Assembly (NCBI RefSeq): GCF_001667505.1
Contig: NZ_LZHZ01000004.1
Coordinates: forward strand, 1-64,000
Length of the DNA stretch: 64,000 nt
Reading direction: 5' to 3'
DNA from: Mycobacterium sp. ACS1612
Lineage (GTDB): Bacteria > Actinomycetota > Actinomycetes > Mycobacteriales > Mycobacteriaceae
The position numbers were made by a program, and so were the translations under genes. Of the stretch, positions 33,670-43,361 are shown piece by piece. Every line of letters begins with the position of its first letter. Within the stretch, counting starts at the first letter, position 1. Under the pieces are notes generated by a model that was given only the letters and a program-made list of their open reading frames with translations, had not been told where the DNA came from and did not search any database.

Positions 33670-34297
33670 TGGGCGACCCTAGCCGCCTCGCGCGGCGTTG
33701 TACGCCGAGTGCGGTCAACCCGGCGGCCTCGTTGATCGCCAGGTGCAGCAGTATCGGCGCGATCACGCTGCCCGATCTCGCGTGCAGCCAACCGAATACC
33801 CAGCCCGCTGCGCCGGTCGCCAGCACGGTGCCCGCGACCGGTTGCCCGGTGACGCGGGCGTCGACGATGTGCCACAGACCGAACGCCGCGGCCTGCAGCA
33901 GCCTGCCGCGGGTCGGGCCGAATGCCGCTTCGGCGACGGTGCCCAGCGTGGCCCGGTAGGCGGCCTCCTCCGGCCACACTGTGCCGACCGGGATGCTCAG
34001 CAGCAGCCAGCGGGCGGTTCGCTCGGGCAATTCGCGTTCGGCCATCGCGTCGCGCACCGGCGGCAGCGCCGACACGGCGGCGATGCCCAGCGCCGCGACC
34101 GCGCCCGCCGCGAGGCCGTGCCGGATACCCGACCACACGGTGGGCGGGCGAAACCCCAGCGGGGACCGCGTGATTGCGACCAGGCCGGTGCCCAGCGACG
34201 CGTTCGGGACCGGGTGCCAGCGCACCCGAGGCGCGGCGAAGCTCCAGCCGACCAGTGCCGCGGCAAGACCGAGAGCGCGAGTCTTGCTTGGCCGCAT
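33656..34297 (-). CDS. CPBP family intramembrane metalloprotease
   Basis: A 213-aa membrane protein, counterpart of Rv0804. The CPBP (Abi/CAAX) motifs are in order: EEAAYR (EExxxR), FGLWH (FxxxH) and HLAIN (HxxxN), each in a hydrophobic segment. Such proteins cleave or process membrane peptides, and some provide bacteriocin immunity. The ATG at 34297 overlaps the previous stop (TGATG), so it is translated with the hydrolase gene upstream. Confidence 0.85.
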   Translation of the reverse strand: MRPSKTRALGLAAALVGWSFAAPRVRWHPVPNASLGTGLVAITRSPLGFRPPTVWSGIRHGLAAGAVAALGIAAVSALPPVRDAMAERELPERTARWLLLSIPVGTVWPEEAAYRATLGTVAEAAFGPTRGRLLQAAAFGLWHIVDARVTGQPVAGTVLATGAAGWVFGWLHARSGSVIAPILLHLAINEAAGLTALGVQRRARRLGSPNGQR

Positions 34298-36021
34298 CAG
34301 TATTCGGGCCCGTCTTCGGACTCGGTCTTCTGCAGCGCGATGCGGATGCGTTCGGTGTCGTCCTGGGTCCAGCCGTCCGGCGGGGCGACGGCGGCCCAAC
34401 CGTCGAGCACGAAGTCGCCGTAGTTGTGGCCGTGCCCACCTGGCACCGACGACGCATTCGTCATGTCGGCCGCGACTTGCCAGAAGGTGATGATGGGATA
34501 CCAGCGCATCGACGCGGTCCGGTCCCGGCCCGGCGGCTCCCTCAGCCAGTCGGGCCGGGTGAACAGCAGATTCTCCGACCACCACACGATCGGGTCCGAC
34601 GGATGCTGCAGGAACAGCACCCGGGTGCCCTCCCACGGCGCCATCGTGTCGTCATGGATCTCGTTGGCGTCGTTGCCTTGTGAGAACCGCACCGTGCGGC
34701 CGTTGTCGTAGCGCGGTTCGACCTCGGTGGTGCCGGGGTCGCGGCGGGCGATGAGGCCGCTCCAGATCGGGCTCGCGTTGGGCGGGCCCACCCACAGCAC
34801 CGAGGAGAAGCCCATCCGGGAGATGTCGGGCAGCCACCCGAATGCGCCCTGCCCGGCCATCGATCCGAGGCTTTCGCCGTAGAGCACCAGCTTCGGCCTG
34901 CGGTCGGCGGGCAACTGCATCCACCGTTGATGGATGGCGTCGATCATCATCCGTCCGGAGCGCATCGATTTGTCTTTGTCGCCGAGGAACGAGATCCAGC
35001 TGGGCAGAAAGGAATATTGCGATCCGACCAGCGCGGTGTCGCCGTTGTACATCATCTCGAGCGACCGGGCGGCCACCGGGTTGATCCATCCGGTGCCGGT
35101 GGTCGGGATGATGACGAGCAGCTTGCGGTCGAAGGCGCCAGTGCGTTCGAGTTCGCTCAGCAGCACCGCCATTCGGCTCTCGTCGTCCTCGGCGGTGTTC
35201 AGCCCGACGTACACCCGGACGGGTTCCTTGGCGGGCCTGCCGTTCAACCGGGTCAGCTCGTCGGCGTGCGGGCCCGTCGCGACGAAGTTGCGGCCCTGGT
35301 AGCCGAGCGTGTCCCACGGCGCGTATGACGCTGGGCTGCCTGATCTTTCGGGCTGCACCGGCTGCACGATGCCCTCGCGGGTGGTGCTGTTCTGCGGCTG
35401 AAATACCCGGTTCGCGCCGGCCAGGAAACCACGCACCAGGACGCCGTTGATGAGCGTCACGGCCAGTACCACCACGATGGCGGTGCCGATGAACAGCGCC
35501 ATCTCGTCGTGCAGATGCCACCGTCGAATCAAGTACCGGGCCATGGTTTTGATCACGTCGAGCAGCACCCGCGCCACTGCGACGCACACCGCGCCGACAA
35601 CCAGCGCGATGATCAGGGTGCGCATGTATCCCAGCGTGTTCGGGCCCTCCATGCCCATCACCGCCGAGACCTGACGCTGCCAGGCCGCCGCGGGGATCAT
35701 CATCAACACGCACGCCGCCACGGATCCGACGACGACCACCGTTTTCAACGCGTACAGCAGCCGCTTCGACGGTGGCCACCAGTCCCTGCGGCGTAACACG
35801 AAGCGCCGCACCATTCTTTCCAGGAACGCGCCGATGCCGTAACCGATCGCGGCGGTGAGCCCACCGATCAGCCCCTGGAACAGCCAGTCACGCGGCAGCA
35901 GCGACGGGGTCAACGAGAGGCAGAAGAACAGTGCGCCGACGGCCACCCCGGTGAAGTCGAGGTGGACCAGGCTCCACGCCCAGACGAGTAGCGGATGTCG
36001 TTCTTTGGCCGCCCCGGTCAC
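34297..36021 (-). CDS. Multi-pass membrane alpha/beta-hydrolase (Abhydrolase_9 type)
   Basis: A 574-aa protein. The N-terminal third has about five membrane helices (VGALFFCLSLTPSLLPRDWLFQGLIGG, VVVVGSVAACVLMMIPAAAW, TLIIALVVGAVCVAVARVLL, FIGTAIVVVLAVTLINGVLV). The C-terminal part is an alpha/beta-hydrolase with the nucleophile elbow LVLYGESLGSMAGQGAF and a late His in VPGGHGHNYGDF. The SLTPSLLPR motif is typical of this family. The substrate is unknown, possibly lipid or envelope esters. The GTG at 36021 is 7 bp after the purL stop. Confidence 0.85.
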   Translation of the reverse strand: MTGAAKERHPLLVWAWSLVHLDFTGVAVGALFFCLSLTPSLLPRDWLFQGLIGGLTAAIGYGIGAFLERMVRRFVLRRRDWWPPSKRLLYALKTVVVVGSVAACVLMMIPAAAWQRQVSAVMGMEGPNTLGYMRTLIIALVVGAVCVAVARVLLDVIKTMARYLIRRWHLHDEMALFIGTAIVVVLAVTLINGVLVRGFLAGANRVFQPQNSTTREGIVQPVQPERSGSPASYAPWDTLGYQGRNFVATGPHADELTRLNGRPAKEPVRVYVGLNTAEDDESRMAVLLSELERTGAFDRKLLVIIPTTGTGWINPVAARSLEMMYNGDTALVGSQYSFLPSWISFLGDKDKSMRSGRMMIDAIHQRWMQLPADRRPKLVLYGESLGSMAGQGAFGWLPDISRMGFSSVLWVGPPNASPIWSGLIARRDPGTTEVEPRYDNGRTVRFSQGNDANEIHDDTMAPWEGTRVLFLQHPSDPIVWWSENLLFTRPDWLREPPGRDRTASMRWYPIITFWQVAADMTNASSVPGGHGHNYGDFVLDGWAAVAPPDGWTQDDTERIRIALQKTESEDGPEY

Positions 36022-36028
36022 CCGAAGG

Positions 36029-38347
36029 TCACCCGAACAACCCGGGGAGCACGCCCTCCGACGTGCTGCGCAGGTCCTCCAACGAAACCGTGAACAAGCC
36101 TTGGACTTCGATCGAATCGCTGCCCTCGTCGACGACACCGATCCGCGTCGCTGGCAGCCCGCGTGCCTCGCACATCGCACGCAACCGGCTCTCCTCGGTG
36201 CGCGGCACCGCAACGAGCACCCGGCCCGCGGACTCGCTGAACAGGAACGTGAACGGGCCCGTGCCTTCTTGGAAGCCTTCGGGAATCACGATGCGACAAC
36301 CGGTTTCGCCAGCCAGCGCCGCCTCGACGACGGTCTGCATCAGCCCGCCTTCGGAAAGGTCGTGCGCGGCGGACACCAGCCCGTCGCGCGACGCGGCGGC
36401 AAGCACCTCGGCCAGCAGCTTTTCCCGGGCCAGGTCGACCTTCGGTGGCAGACCGCCGAGATGATCTGCGGTGACCTGCGCCCAGATCGAGCCGTCGAAC
36501 TCGTCGCGGGTGTCGCCGAGCAGGAGCAGGGTCTCACCGGGTTCGGTGCCCAGCCCCGTCGGGATGCGTCGCTTGACGTCGTCGATCACGCCGAGCACCC
36601 CGACCACTGGCGTCGGCAGGATCGGCGTGGTTCCGGTCTGGTTGTAGAAGCTGACGTTACCGCCCGTGACGGGAATGCCAAGTGCTGCACAACCATCCGC
36701 CAACCCGCGGACGGCCCGGCTGAACTGCCACATCACCGCCGGGTCTTCGGGGGAACCGAAGTTGAGGCAGTTGGTCACCGCGACCGGCTTGGCTCCGGTG
36801 ACCGCGACGTTGCGATACGCCTCGGCCAGCGCGAGTTGCGCGCCGGTGTACGGGTCGAGTTGGGTGTAGCGGCCTGACGCGTCGGTGGACACCGCGATGC
36901 CGCGACCGGTGGTCTCGTCGACGCGCAACACGCCGCCGTCGGCGTGTTCGGCGAGCACGGTGTTGCCCCGCACGTAGCGGTCGTACTGCTCGGTGATGAA
37001 CGCCCGGCTGCACAGGTGCGGACTGCCAAGCAGCGCAAGGAGAGTGGCCTTCAGGTCCTCGCCGGTCTTGGGCCGGGGCAGATGGGCCGAGGTGTCGGCG
37101 TTGAGCGCGTCCTGGCTGTCCGGACGCCGCACGGGCCGTTCGTAAACCGGGCCCTCGTGGGCGACCGTGCGCGGTGGCACGTCGACCACCGTCTCGCCGT
37201 GCCAGGTGATCTGGAGCCGATCGCCGTCGGTGACCTCGCCGATGACGGTGGCCAGCACCTCCCACTTGCGGCACACGGCCATGAACTTGTCCACGTTTTC
37301 CGGGGTGACGACCGCGCACATCCGCTCCTGCGACTCGCTGGACAGGATCTCGGCGGGCGTCATGTTCGCGGCGCGCAGCGGCACGGCGTCGAGTTCTATC
37401 TTCATTCCGCCGTCGCCAGCCGACGCGAGTTCGGATGTGGCACAAGACAATCCGGCGCCGCCGAGGTCCTGGATGCCGACGACGAGGTCGGCAGCATACA
37501 GCTCGAGGCAGCATTCGATGAGCACCTTCTCCATGAAGGGGTCGCCCACCTGAACGCTCGGCAGCTTCTTGCGGCCCGGGGCACCGCTCTCGTCACCGCC
37601 GAAGGTTTCGGATGCCAGCACCGAAACACCGCCGATGCCATCGAGACCGGTGCGCGCACCGAACAGGATGATCTTGTTGCCGGTACCGGACGCGAACGCC
37701 AGGTGCAGGTCCTCCTTGCGCAGCACGCCGACGCACAGCGCGTTCACCAATGGGTTGCCCGCGTAGGAGGCGTCGAACACCGTTTCACCGCCGATGTTGG
37801 GCAGTCCCAGCGAGTTTCCGTAGCCGCCGATGCCACGCACCACACCGTCGACCACCCGGCGGGTGTCGGGTGCATCGGCGGCGCCGAAGCGCAGTTGATC
37901 CATCACAGCCACCGGTCGCGCGCCCATCGCCATGATGTCGCGGACGATGCCGCCGACACCGGTGGCGGCGCCCTGATACGGCTCGATGTAGGAGGGATGG
38001 TTGTGCGACTCCACCTTGAACGTGGCCGCCCAGCCGTCGCCGATGTCGACCACACCAGCGTTCTCGCCGATGCCGGCGAGCATCACCTCCCGCATCTTTT
38101 CGGTGGTGGTCTCACCGAAGTAGCGCAGATGCACCTTCGACGACTTGTACGAGCAATGCTCGCTCCACATCACCGAGTACATCGCCAGCTCGGCGTCGGT
38201 GGGCCTGCGGCCAAGGATTTCGCGTATCCGCTGATACTCGTCCTCCTTGAGGCCGAGTTCGCGGAACGGCTGCGGGTGCTCGGGAGTGGCGGCGGCGTGT
38301 TCGACAGTGTCTAAAGTGCTTGAGGCGTTCGTGAGCTCCGACGTCAC
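36029..38347 (-). CDS. purL: Phosphoribosylformylglycinamidine synthase subunit PurL
   Basis: A 772-aa small-type FGAM synthase subunit that works with PurQ and PurS. Motifs: [15 protein letters not shown] (about 60-74), [24 protein letters not shown], the glycine-rich [15 protein letters not shown], and [18 protein letters not shown] in the second half. The catalytic His lies in ESHNHPS. The GTG at 38347 has TAAACT 6 bases upstream (leaderless). Its partners purSQ lie 11 kb away on the same strand. Confidence 0.97.
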   Translation of the reverse strand: MTSELTNASSTLDTVEHAAATPEHPQPFRELGLKEDEYQRIREILGRRPTDAELAMYSVMWSEHCSYKSSKVHLRYFGETTTEKMREVMLAGIGENAGVVDIGDGWAATFKVESHNHPSYIEPYQGAATGVGGIVRDIMAMGARPVAVMDQLRFGAADAPDTRRVVDGVVRGIGGYGNSLGLPNIGGETVFDASYAGNPLVNALCVGVLRKEDLHLAFASGTGNKIILFGARTGLDGIGGVSVLASETFGGDESGAPGRKKLPSVQVGDPFMEKVLIECCLELYAADLVVGIQDLGGAGLSCATSELASAGDGGMKIELDAVPLRAANMTPAEILSSESQERMCAVVTPENVDKFMAVCRKWEVLATVIGEVTDGDRLQITWHGETVVDVPPRTVAHEGPVYERPVRRPDSQDALNADTSAHLPRPKTGEDLKATLLALLGSPHLCSRAFITEQYDRYVRGNTVLAEHADGGVLRVDETTGRGIAVSTDASGRYTQLDPYTGAQLALAEAYRNVAVTGAKPVAVTNCLNFGSPEDPAVMWQFSRAVRGLADGCAALGIPVTGGNVSFYNQTGTTPILPTPVVGVLGVIDDVKRRIPTGLGTEPGETLLLLGDTRDEFDGSIWAQVTADHLGGLPPKVDLAREKLLAEVLAAASRDGLVSAAHDLSEGGLMQTVVEAALAGETGCRIVIPEGFQEGTGPFTFLFSESAGRVLVAVPRTEESRLRAMCEARGLPATRIGVVDEGSDSIEVQGLFTVSLEDLRSTSEGVLPGLFG

Positions 38348-38353
38348 GCGGTC

Positions 38354-38359
38354 AGTTTA
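38354..38359 (-). promoter_or_regulatory. -10 element of purL
   Basis: TAAACT on the minus strand, 6 bases before the purL GTG. No ribosome site is present, consistent with leaderless translation. Confidence 0.55.
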
Positions 38360-38452
38360 GTTCCCCCGGTCGCTCGCTCTCCCCAACCTCCGGTGTGGGC
38401 CTAGCCCGCCGAACCTAGTTTGACCCTCATCCTCGCGGGTATCGCGACGCTC

Positions 38453-40264
38453 ATGGGTCAAACCGTTGCCGATTTCCTGCTTGCCCGTCTGCGCGAATGG
38501 GGGGTCGAGCAGGTCTTCGGCTATCCGGGCGACGGCATCAACGGGATCGTCGCCGCATTCGGCGACGCCGACAACCGGCCGCGGTTCGTGCAGGCACGCC
38601 ACGAGGAGATGGCGGCGTTCGCGGCCACTGGTTATGCCAAGTTCTCCGGCAACGTCGGCGTCTGCCTCGCCACGTCGGGACCCGGCGCGATTCACCTACT
38701 CAACGGGCTCTACGACGCCAAGCTCGACCACACCCCTGTGGTGGCCATCGTCGGTCAGACGGCGCGCAGCGCGATGGGCGGCAGCTATCAGCAGGAAGTC
38801 GACCTGCAGACCCTGTTCAAGGACGTGGCCAGCGACTACCTGGTGGAAGTCAACGTCGCCAGCCAGCTGCCCAACGCCATCGACAGGGCGATCCGGACCG
38901 CGCGCGCCCGCAGGGCGCCCACCGCTGTGGTGATCCCCTCGGATCTGCAGGAGGAGCCGTACGAACCGCCCGCGCACGCGTTCAAGCAGGTGCCGTCGAG
39001 CGGTCCGCACGACGTCGAACCGCTGGCTTCCGCCGATCCCGTCGCGATCTCGCTCGCGGCCGACATCCTCAACGCGGGTTCGCGGGTGGCCATCCTCGTC
39101 GGGCAGGGCGCCCGCGGGGCGGCCACCGAGATCCACGAAGTTGCCGAACGCACCGGCGCGGGCGTTGCCAAGGCGCTGCTGGGCAAGGACGTGCTCACCG
39201 ATGACCTGCCGTACGTCACGGGAGCGATCGGCCTGCTCGGAACCAGGGCGAGCTACGAGCTGATGCGCGACTGCGACACGCTGCTGATCGTCGGCTCCAA
39301 CTTCCCCTACAGCCAGTTCCTGCCCGAGTACGGCAAGGCAAGAGCCGTGCAGATCGACATCGACGGCGCCAACATCGGCATGCGATACCCCACCGAGGTC
39401 AATATCGTGGCGGACGCGAAAACCGCTCTGGCCGAACTAGTTCCGTTGCTGAACCGGAAGACCGAGCGGTCCTGGCGGGACACCGTCGAGGGTAACGTCG
39501 CGCGCTGGTGGCAGACCGTTGAACGCCAGGTGATGCTGTCGGCCAAGCCGGTGAATCCGATGCGGGTGGTGTGGGAGCTGTCGAACCGGCTGCCCGCCGA
39601 CGCGATCGTGACCGGCGACTCCGGTTCGTCGACCAACTGGTACGCGAGGTGCCTGCGGTTCGGGCCGGGGATGCGGGGCTCGCTGTCGGGGACATTGGCC
39701 ACCATGGGTCCGGCGGTGCCGTACGCGATCGGCGCCAAGTACGCCCACCCGGACCGCCCGGTGGTCGCTCTGGTGGGCGACGGCGCGATGCAGATGAACG
39801 GGCTGGCCGAACTGCTCACCGTCCGCAGGTACTGCCAGCAGTGGTCGGATCCGCGGCTGGTGGTGTGCGTCTTCCACAACAACGACCTGTCGCACGTCAC
39901 GTGGGAGCTGCGGGCGATGGGCGGCGCACCCAAGTTCGAGGAGTCGCAGGCACTGCCCGAGGTGTCCTACGCCGACGTGGCACGTGCGATGGGCCTGACC
40001 GCGATCGCTGTTGATGACCCGGACGAGCTCGGCGCGGCGTGGGACCACGCGCTGTCCGCGAGTGAGCCCGTCGTGCTCGACGTGCGCACGGATCCGGAGG
40101 TGCCGCCCATCCCGCCGCACGCCACCTACGACGAGATGAAGTCGATGGCTGAGGCGATCTTGAAGGGCGATCCGAACGGCTGGCATGTGGTGGGCGAACT
40201 CGCGAAGAACAAGGCGGCCGAACTGGTCACGCGTGTCGGTTTGTCTCCGAAAAGCGGTGGGTAG
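38453..40264 (+). CDS. Thiamine-diphosphate enzyme (pyruvate oxidase/dehydrogenase type)
   Basis: A 603-aa three-domain TPP enzyme. The N-terminal Pyr domain has VFGYPGDGINGIVAAF and the catalytic Glu in ARHEEMAAFAATGYAKF. The central domain has ILVGQGARGA. The C-terminal PP domain has the Mg-TPP motif from VGDGAMQMNGLAEL to FHNNDLSHVTWE. It resembles PoxB-type pyruvate:quinone oxidoreductases more than acetolactate synthase, but lacks an obvious membrane-binding tail. The ATG at 38453 is used because homology begins at once (MGQTVADFLL). It is divergent from purL. Confidence 0.88.
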   Translation: MGQTVADFLLARLREWGVEQVFGYPGDGINGIVAAFGDADNRPRFVQARHEEMAAFAATGYAKFSGNVGVCLATSGPGAIHLLNGLYDAKLDHTPVVAIVGQTARSAMGGSYQQEVDLQTLFKDVASDYLVEVNVASQLPNAIDRAIRTARARRAPTAVVIPSDLQEEPYEPPAHAFKQVPSSGPHDVEPLASADPVAISLAADILNAGSRVAILVGQGARGAATEIHEVAERTGAGVAKALLGKDVLTDDLPYVTGAIGLLGTRASYELMRDCDTLLIVGSNFPYSQFLPEYGKARAVQIDIDGANIGMRYPTEVNIVADAKTALAELVPLLNRKTERSWRDTVEGNVARWWQTVERQVMLSAKPVNPMRVVWELSNRLPADAIVTGDSGSSTNWYARCLRFGPGMRGSLSGTLATMGPAVPYAIGAKYAHPDRPVVALVGDGAMQMNGLAELLTVRRYCQQWSDPRLVVCVFHNNDLSHVTWELRAMGGAPKFEESQALPEVSYADVARAMGLTAIAVDDPDELGAAWDHALSASEPVVLDVRTDPEVPPIPPHATYDEMKSMAEAILKGDPNGWHVVGELAKNKAAELVTRVGLSPKSGG

Positions 40265-40300
40265 GCGTTCAATACGCCATTCGATGAAGGAAGGTGACGT

Positions 40301-40531
40301 ATGAGCACCGCAAGCGAAACCGGCCAGGTGACCGGCACCAAGGACAAGAACTACAACCTGCTTTGGTACACCGAGCAGTGCCTGGAAAACGCGCTGAGGC
40401 TCGAGACCTACATCGGCGACGCCGAGCGCGAGGGTGACAACGAGGTGGTCGAGTTGTTCCGGAAGGCACAGGCTGACAGCAAGAAGGGTGCGGAAGAAGG
40501 CAAACGCCTCCTCGCGCAGCGCATCAAGTAA
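40301..40531 (+). CDS. Small conserved hydrophilic helical protein
   Basis: A 76-aa protein (GTKDKNYNLLWYTEQCLENA, then RLETYIGDAEREGDNEVVELF, then KAQADSKKGAEEGKRLL) with no signal or membrane segment. It is probably an all-alpha, two-helix hairpin. AGGAAGG precedes the ATG. It lies 36 bp after the TPP enzyme in the same direction and may share its mRNA. Charge patterns resemble small stress-related proteins, but I cannot name a family. Confidence 0.78.
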   Translation: MSTASETGQVTGTKDKNYNLLWYTEQCLENALRLETYIGDAEREGDNEVVELFRKAQADSKKGAEEGKRLLAQRIK

Positions 40532-40670
40532 TAGCCAGTCTGCGCTCGGCAAACGGCGGGTGATAGTGCCTCGTGAGCGACACTGGCGAACCCCGCGGTA
40601 AGCCGAACAGCGTCTGCTGCGCCCTGCAGAATCATCTGTCGGGCGCCGAGTGCGACTGCCGGCCGGTCGC

Positions 40671-41021
40671 TCAGTCAGCCGACGACGTCACACAGAACGC
40701 GTTGCCCTCCGGGTCGGCCAGCACCACCCACGAGACGGGGCCCAGGCTGTGCCGTCCGGTCTCTTCGGCGCCGAGGTCGACCAGCCGCTTCACTTCCGCC
40801 TCGACATCGGCGGCGGTGAAGTCCAGGTGGATCTTGTTCTTCCCCGGCGTCGGGTCCGCGACTTTCTGGAACAGCAACTTGGGTCCCGGCTGGCGTTCGA
40901 CGGCGACGTATTCGCCTGCGACATAAGGGGTCAACTGTCCGCCGGCGGCCTGCGCCCACCATTGGGCTGCCCTGTCAGGGTCGGTGGTGTCGAACGTGAT
41001 GGATTCCACGGAGAGTGCCAT
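40671..41021 (-). CDS. VOC family (glyoxalase-fold) protein
   Basis: A 116-aa single-module vicinal-oxygen-chelate protein, counterpart of Rv0801. Seen are the SITFDTTDPDRAAQWWAQAAGGQLT opening and the closing VVLADPEGNAFCV, with KIHLDFTAADVEAEVKRLVDLGA between. Such proteins bind metal or small molecules or give antibiotic resistance; the substrate is unknown. It lies 14 bp after the aminopeptidase gene stop in the same direction, so it is probably co-transcribed with pepC. Confidence 0.88.
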   Translation of the reverse strand: MALSVESITFDTTDPDRAAQWWAQAAGGQLTPYVAGEYVAVERQPGPKLLFQKVADPTPGKNKIHLDFTAADVEAEVKRLVDLGAEETGRHSLGPVSWVVLADPEGNAFCVTSSAD

Positions 41022-41035
41022 GGCGCCACCCTAGG

Positions 41036-42292
41036 TCAGGCCGGTGACAAAAAGGCGCCGAGCGCCGCGGCGTAGGCGGCGACGTCGGCGGCGCCCATCA
41101 GTTCCCGCGCCGAGTGCATGGCCAGTTGCGGCGCACCGACGTCGACGGTGGGAATGCCCGTGCGCGCGGCCGTCATCGGGCCGATCGTCGACCCGCACGG
41201 CAGGTCGGCCCGATGCTCATAACGCTGTAGCGGGACGCCTGCCTGGGCGCACGCCATCGCGAACGCCGCGGCGGTTCGGCCGTCGGTGGCGTAGCGCAGG
41301 TTCGGCTGCACCTTGAGCACCGGGCCACCGTTCACCTCGATCAGATGCCCGGGCTCGTGACGCTCGGGGTAGTTCGGATGCGTTGCGTGCGCCATGTCCC
41401 CGGAGGCCACCATCGACGTCGAGACCCTGCGCAGGTAGTCCTCGCGGACACCGCCTGCGGCCAGCGTGATGCGCTCCAGCACCGTCGGCAGCAGTTCAGA
41501 CTGCGCGCCGTGGTCCGACTGGGAGCCGACCTCTTCGTGGTCGAAGAGGGCGAGCACCGGAAGGACCTCGCCCGGGCTGGCGGTGAGGAACGCCTCGAGT
41601 CCGGCGTAGCAGGTGGCCTGGTTGTCCAGCCGCGGCGCGCTGACCAGTTCCTGGTTCGCGCCGACCAGCCGCGACGGGTTGAGGTCGTGTGTCATCAGGT
41701 CGTAGCCGAGCACGTCGGCTTCCGGGACGCCCGCGTGCTCGGCGACGTACCGGAGAAACGACCCGGTGCCGGTGCCAACGCCCCATACCGCGTTGACGTG
41801 CCGCTGCGGATCCAGCGACACCGCCTTGCGGTCCTCGGCCAGGTGAATGGCCAGCTGTGGCACCCGCAGGATCGGCTCGTCGATGCGGACCAGCCAGTGG
41901 TCAACCGTGTTGCCGACCCGGATCGACAGCCGACCGCTGATGCCGAGGTCGCGGTCCAGCCACGAGTTCAGCCACGCCCCGCCGTAGGGCTGCAGCGCCA
42001 CGATCTGCCAGCCGGAGACGAACCGGTCGGGATGTTGTTTGACCCGAAGGTTGGGGCTGTCGGTGTGGGCGCCGACGATGCGAAACGGCGTCGCGGCGTC
42101 GTCGCCGGTGATCCAGGCGACCAGCGAGCCTGCCCGCACGGTGAAGAAGCGTCCCGAGGCGGGCCATGCGTCGGCTTCGGACAACTCGGTGAACCCGGCG
42201 TCGGTCAGCCGCTGCGCGGCCGTCGCACACACGTGGAACGGCGAGGGTGACGCGTCGATGAACTCACACAGCCCCTTGGCACTCGCCGACAT
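41036..42292 (-). CDS. pepC: M18 family aminopeptidase
   Basis: A 418-aa zinc aminopeptidase, counterpart of Rv0800. Metal and catalytic residues are visible: [12 protein letters not shown] (His and Asp), [16 protein letters not shown] (catalytic Glu pair) and the C-terminal [12 protein letters not shown] (His). [17 protein letters not shown] and [15 protein letters not shown] are conserved M18 blocks. The family forms large cytosolic tetrahedral assemblies that remove acidic N-terminal residues. The ATG at 42292 lies inside a 12-bp palindrome. Confidence 0.95.
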   Translation of the reverse strand: MSASAKGLCEFIDASPSPFHVCATAAQRLTDAGFTELSEADAWPASGRFFTVRAGSLVAWITGDDAATPFRIVGAHTDSPNLRVKQHPDRFVSGWQIVALQPYGGAWLNSWLDRDLGISGRLSIRVGNTVDHWLVRIDEPILRVPQLAIHLAEDRKAVSLDPQRHVNAVWGVGTGTGSFLRYVAEHAGVPEADVLGYDLMTHDLNPSRLVGANQELVSAPRLDNQATCYAGLEAFLTASPGEVLPVLALFDHEEVGSQSDHGAQSELLPTVLERITLAAGGVREDYLRRVSTSMVASGDMAHATHPNYPERHEPGHLIEVNGGPVLKVQPNLRYATDGRTAAAFAMACAQAGVPLQRYEHRADLPCGSTIGPMTAARTGIPTVDVGAPQLAMHSARELMGAADVAAYAAALGAFLSPA

Positions 42293-42302
42293 GGTTAACC
42301 AT
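42291..42302. promoter_or_regulatory. Palindrome over the pepC start codon
   Basis: ATGGTTAACCAT is a perfect 12-bp palindrome whose first bases are part of the pepC start codon. It sits between divergent pepC and the DyP gene, 22 bp before the DyP -10. It may be a regulator site or a chance match. Confidence 0.3.
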
Positions 42303-42323
42303 CATGGCCGATGATCTTGACGA

Positions 42324-42329
42324 TAAGGT
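42324..42329 (+). promoter_or_regulatory. -10 element of the DyP-encapsulin operon
   Basis: TAAGGT with 6 bases to the GTG of the DyP gene, predicting a leaderless two-gene mRNA. Confidence 0.5.
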
Positions 42330-42335
42330 CAGACG

Positions 42336-43361
42336 GTGCCCGAGCCACTGCCACAACCGGTAACGGCGCCGCTGACACCGGCCGCCATCTTCCTGGTGGT
42401 CACCATCGACGAAGGCGGCGAGGCCGCTGTGCACGACGCGCTGCCCGACATCGCGGGGTTGGTGCGCGCCGTCGGCTTCCGCGACCCGGACAAGAAGTTG
42501 TCGGTGATCACCTCCATCGGCTCCGACGCGTGGGACCGGCTGTTCTCCGGTCCGCGGCCTGCAGAGCTGACCCGATTCATCGAACTGGACGGCGGCCGCC
42601 ACAGGGCTCCCGCGACGCCCGGCGATCTGCTGTTCCACATCAGGGCGAACTCGATGGACATGTGCTTCGAGTTGGCGGGTCGGATTGTCAAGGCGCTGGG
42701 CGCGGTGACGGTCGTCGACGAGACGCATGGTTTCCGCTTTTTCGACAACCGCGATCTGCTCGGGTTCGTCGACGGCACCGAAAACCCGGACGGGCCGCTT
42801 GCGGTGTCGGCCACCGAGATCGGCGACGAGGATGCCGATTTCGCGGGCGGCTGCTACGTCCACGTGCAGAAGTACCTGCACGACATGTCGGCGTGGGATG
42901 CGCTGTCGGTCACCGAGCAGGAACTGGTGATCGGCCGCAGCAAGCTCGAGGACATCGAGATGGACGACGATGTGAAGCCGGCCAACTCGCACATCGCGCT
43001 GAACGTCATCGAGGACGAGGACGGCAACGAACTCAAGATCGTCAGGCACAACATGCCGTTCGGCGAGATCGGCAAGGGCGAGTACGGCACCTATTTCATC
43101 GGCTATTCACGTACCGCCGCGGTGACCGAACGGATGCTGCGCAACATGTTCATCGGTGATCCGCCGGGAAACAGCGATCACATCCTCGAGTTCTCGACCG
43201 CCGTCACGGGCGGCAAGTTCTTCACGCCGATCGTCGATTTTCTCAATGACCCACCACCGCTTCCGGATTCGGAGCCAGAAGAGCAACCAGAAGTCACTGT
43301 TGTGCCCGTCGCCACCAACGGGTCGCTGGCGATCGGCAGCCTGAAAGGAACCCGTCAATGA
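42336..43361 (+). CDS. dyp: Dye-decolorizing peroxidase, encapsulin cargo
   Basis: A 341-aa heme peroxidase. Diagnostic residues: GFVDGTENP (GxxDG motif with distal Asp, about 145-153), the proximal His in KPANSHIALN, and the distal Arg in YFIGYSRTAA. The C-terminal extension after about 300 is acidic and flexible, ending NGSLAIGSLKG. This matches the known cargo-loading peptide that binds the inner face of encapsulin. The gene overlaps the encapsulin start by 4 bases (ATGA), so cargo and shell are made together. It is the counterpart of Rv0799c. Confidence 0.95.
   Translation: MPEPLPQPVTAPLTPAAIFLVVTIDEGGEAAVHDALPDIAGLVRAVGFRDPDKKLSVITSIGSDAWDRLFSGPRPAELTRFIELDGGRHRAPATPGDLLFHIRANSMDMCFELAGRIVKALGAVTVVDETHGFRFFDNRDLLGFVDGTENPDGPLAVSATEIGDEDADFAGGCYVHVQKYLHDMSAWDALSVTEQELVIGRSKLEDIEMDDDVKPANSHIALNVIEDEDGNELKIVRHNMPFGEIGKGEYGTYFIGYSRTAAVTERMLRNMFIGDPPGNSDHILEFSTAVTGGKFFTPIVDFLNDPPPLPDSEPEEQPEVTVVPVATNGSLAIGSLKGTRQ

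Noticed and set aside
36944..38314. A 456-codon open frame on the plus strand opposite purL
   Set aside because: It is entirely antisense to a certain gene, His/Arg/Gly-rich without any recognisable domain, and typical of shadow frames in G+C-rich DNA.
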